Source: Seonamhaeicola sp.
Lineage (GTDB): Bacteria > Bacteroidota > Bacteroidia > Flavobacteriales > Flavobacteriaceae
DNA length: 64,000 bases
Assembly: GCF_028281565.1 (NCBI RefSeq)
Contig: NZ_JANQJQ010000037.1
Span: 1 to 64,000 of the forward strand
Reading direction: 5' to 3'
The notes beneath the pieces were generated by a model that had not been told where the DNA came from, did not search any database, and saw only the letters and a list, made by a program, of their open reading frames with translations. The number at the start of each line of letters is the position of its first letter. Position 1 is the first letter of the stretch. This document shows positions 62,730 to 64,000 of this stretch, in pieces. A program made the position numbers and the translations under genes.

Positions 62730-64000
62730 TTATTTCCGAACAACCTTAACATTCATCTCCTCAACCTTTTTATCTGATAAAGGCGAAGGCGCTCCAAACA
62801 GTAAGTCTTCGCTGGTTCCTGTTTTTGGGAAGGCCATAACTTCTCTGATAGACGCTTTCTTTTCTAAGATCATCATCAAACGGTCTACACCCCAGGCAAT
62901 CCCACCATGAGGCGGAGCACCATAATGAAAGGCTTTATACATGGTGCCTACACTCTTCATCATGTCGTCTTTATTGTAGCCCATATTTTTATAGGTAGCC
63001 TCTAAAATTTCCGGTTTATGTGCACGCACAGAACCTCCTCCAATTTCATAACCGTTCAAAATCAAATCGTATTGCTGGGCAATGATAGAGCCAATCTCTT
63101 CTTCTTTACCATTGATATGTTTATCAATATCATAGGTGGCCGGCATAGAGAACGGGTTATGGGTAAAGGTCCAGTTACCATCATCGGTCTTTTCAAACAT
63201 TGGGAAATCTATCACCCAGGCCGGTCTTAATTCTTTTGAGTTGATCAACTTTAACATTTTACCCATTTCCTGGCGAACCGCATCTAAGGCTTTATTAGCC
63301 GTAGCGTAATCGGCAGCAGAGAAGAATACGATATCTCCGATCTGGGCATTGGTCATTTCAATAATACCTGCGGCAATATCTTCACCCAAAAATTTAATAA
63401 TGGGCGATTGTAAATCGTTCTCATTAACTATGATATAAGCTAATCCACCCAGACCATGCGCCTGAGCTATGGCAGTTAATTTCTCTATCTGCCCTTTAGA
63501 TATACGTTTGTTACCCTGTTCTTCAGCTGACACTTTGATACATTTTACTATACCGCCTTCATCAATGGGTTTGCTAAACACCTGGAATGTGGTGTCCTTT
63601 ACTATATCGGTGATGTCCTGCATCTCCAAACCAAAGCGCAGATCCGGTCGATCACAACCGTATTTATCCATGGCTTCCTTATAGGTCAGAACCTCAAAGG
63701 GTTTCAGGGTCCATTTTTTACCGTAGATCTTTTTAACGATGTCATTGAACATATGGGTATTCAAATCCATGATTTGCTGCATGCTGGCATAAGCCATTTC
63801 AATATCCAGTTGGGTGAATTCCGGTTGACGGTCACCACGGGAATCTTCGTCCCTGAAACAACGGGCAATCTGGAAGTACTTTTCGTAACCACTTACCATC
63901 AGCATTTGTTTGAATTGCTGGGGTGCCTGTGGTAAAGTATAAAATGAGCCTGCCTCTTTTCGTGAAGGCACTAAAAATTCCCTGGCACCTTCATCGGTTC
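62730..64000 (-). CDS. aspS: Aspartyl-tRNA synthetase (partial, N-terminus outside)
   Basis: At least 423 residues of the C-terminal part of bacterial AspRS are encoded; the frame stays open to the window end (TDEGAREFLVPSRKEAGSFY). It has class II motif 2 in CFRDEDSRGDRQPEFTQLD, the bacterial GAD insertion domain (about 120-280: DIVKDTTFQVFS...GGLAYIIVNEN), and motif 3 in GIAWGVDRLMMIL near the end. It charges tRNA-Asp. The upstream anticodon-binding domain lies beyond the window. It flanks the cassette array, separated by a hairpin. Confidence 0.97.
   Translation of the reverse strand, partial: TDEGAREFLVPSRKEAGSFYTLPQAPQQFKQMLMVSGYEKYFQIARCFRDEDSRGDRQPEFTQLDIEMAYASMQQIMDLNTHMFNDIVKKIYGKKWTLKPFEVLTYKEAMDKYGCDRPDLRFGLEMQDITDIVKDTTFQVFSKPIDEGGIVKCIKVSAEEQGNKRISKGQIEKLTAIAQAHGLGGLAYIIVNENDLQSPIIKFLGEDIAAGIIEMTNAQIGDIVFFSAADYATANKALDAVRQEMGKMLKLINSKELRPAWVIDFPMFEKTDDGNWTFTHNPFSMPATYDIDKHINGKEEEIGSIIAQQYDLILNGYEIGGGSVRAHKPEILEATYKNMGYNKDDMMKSVGTMYKAFHYGAPPHGGIAWGVDRLMMILEKKASIREVMAFPKTGTSEDLLFGAPSPLSDKKVEEMNVKVVRK

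Overview
The window is a low-GC chromosomal segment of a member of the Bacteroidota, most likely a Flavobacteriaceae. The reasons are the spc/alpha ribosomal order running into carA and eno, promoters of the TAnnTTTG type, an ECF sigma/FecR/STN-TonB receptor cluster, a type IX secretion sorting tail, DUF2911, DUF1501 and DUF1800 proteins, and a eukaryotic-type citrate synthase. No complete rRNA, tRNA, CRISPR array or transposase was found.

Region by region: 1-5850 is the end of the ribosomal protein operon (rpsE end, rpmD, rplO, secY, infA, rpmJ, rpsM, rpsK, rpsD, rpoA, rplQ). 5968-12642 is central metabolism: carA, eno, two unrelated citrate synthases side by side, and a dimethylarginase-like hydrolase. 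12647-17789 holds a repeat lipoprotein, a decayed copy of the hydrolase 3' end, and a sugar-catabolic cluster (AraC regulator, PfkB kinase, fucose-isomerase-like protein, class II aldolase) with a palindromic operator. 17790-25103 has small palindromic elements, a TonB-like protein, a DUF2911 protein, a two-component system, ctlX and a TPR histidine kinase. 25583-39503 holds argS, a GH2 enzyme and the sigma/FecR/TonB receptor/DUF1800/DUF1501 cluster with a divergent acidic repeat lipoprotein. 39840-51085 is housekeeping and hypothetical genes (ffh, folD, rluF, HerA-like ATPase, YitT, queE).

The most striking region is 51242-62652. Ten units, nearly all with the gene on the minus strand, are separated by eight imperfect palindromes of about 135-139 bp and one collapsed 22-bp version. 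On the coding strand each unit starts with a GTT-type core and ends, just after the stop codon, with the exact reverse complement of its own core. This is the layout of integron gene cassettes with attC sites. Cargo includes a CHAT protease, AbiH, a SymE-like toxin with a divergent XRE regulator, a YrhB/Imm35-like protein, a RadC-like protein, an esterase with YwqK-like repeats, and a formaldehyde-fixing hxlA-hxlB pair. The array sits directly behind aspS and its hairpin, and no integrase is visible, so it is a cluster of attC-like sites without an integrase in view.

A second unusual structure is a family of heptad-repeat elements: AGTnnnn repeats in one arm and nnnnACT repeats in the other. 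Two short copies interrupt the ribosomal operon (infA-rpmJ and rpmJ-rpsM). A longer copy between ffh and folD encloses a gene for an S23-type four-helix-bundle protein. A one-armed run of CAGTCTT heptads separates the sigma factor from fecR. The short copies could be non-autonomous relatives of the longer one; this is inference.
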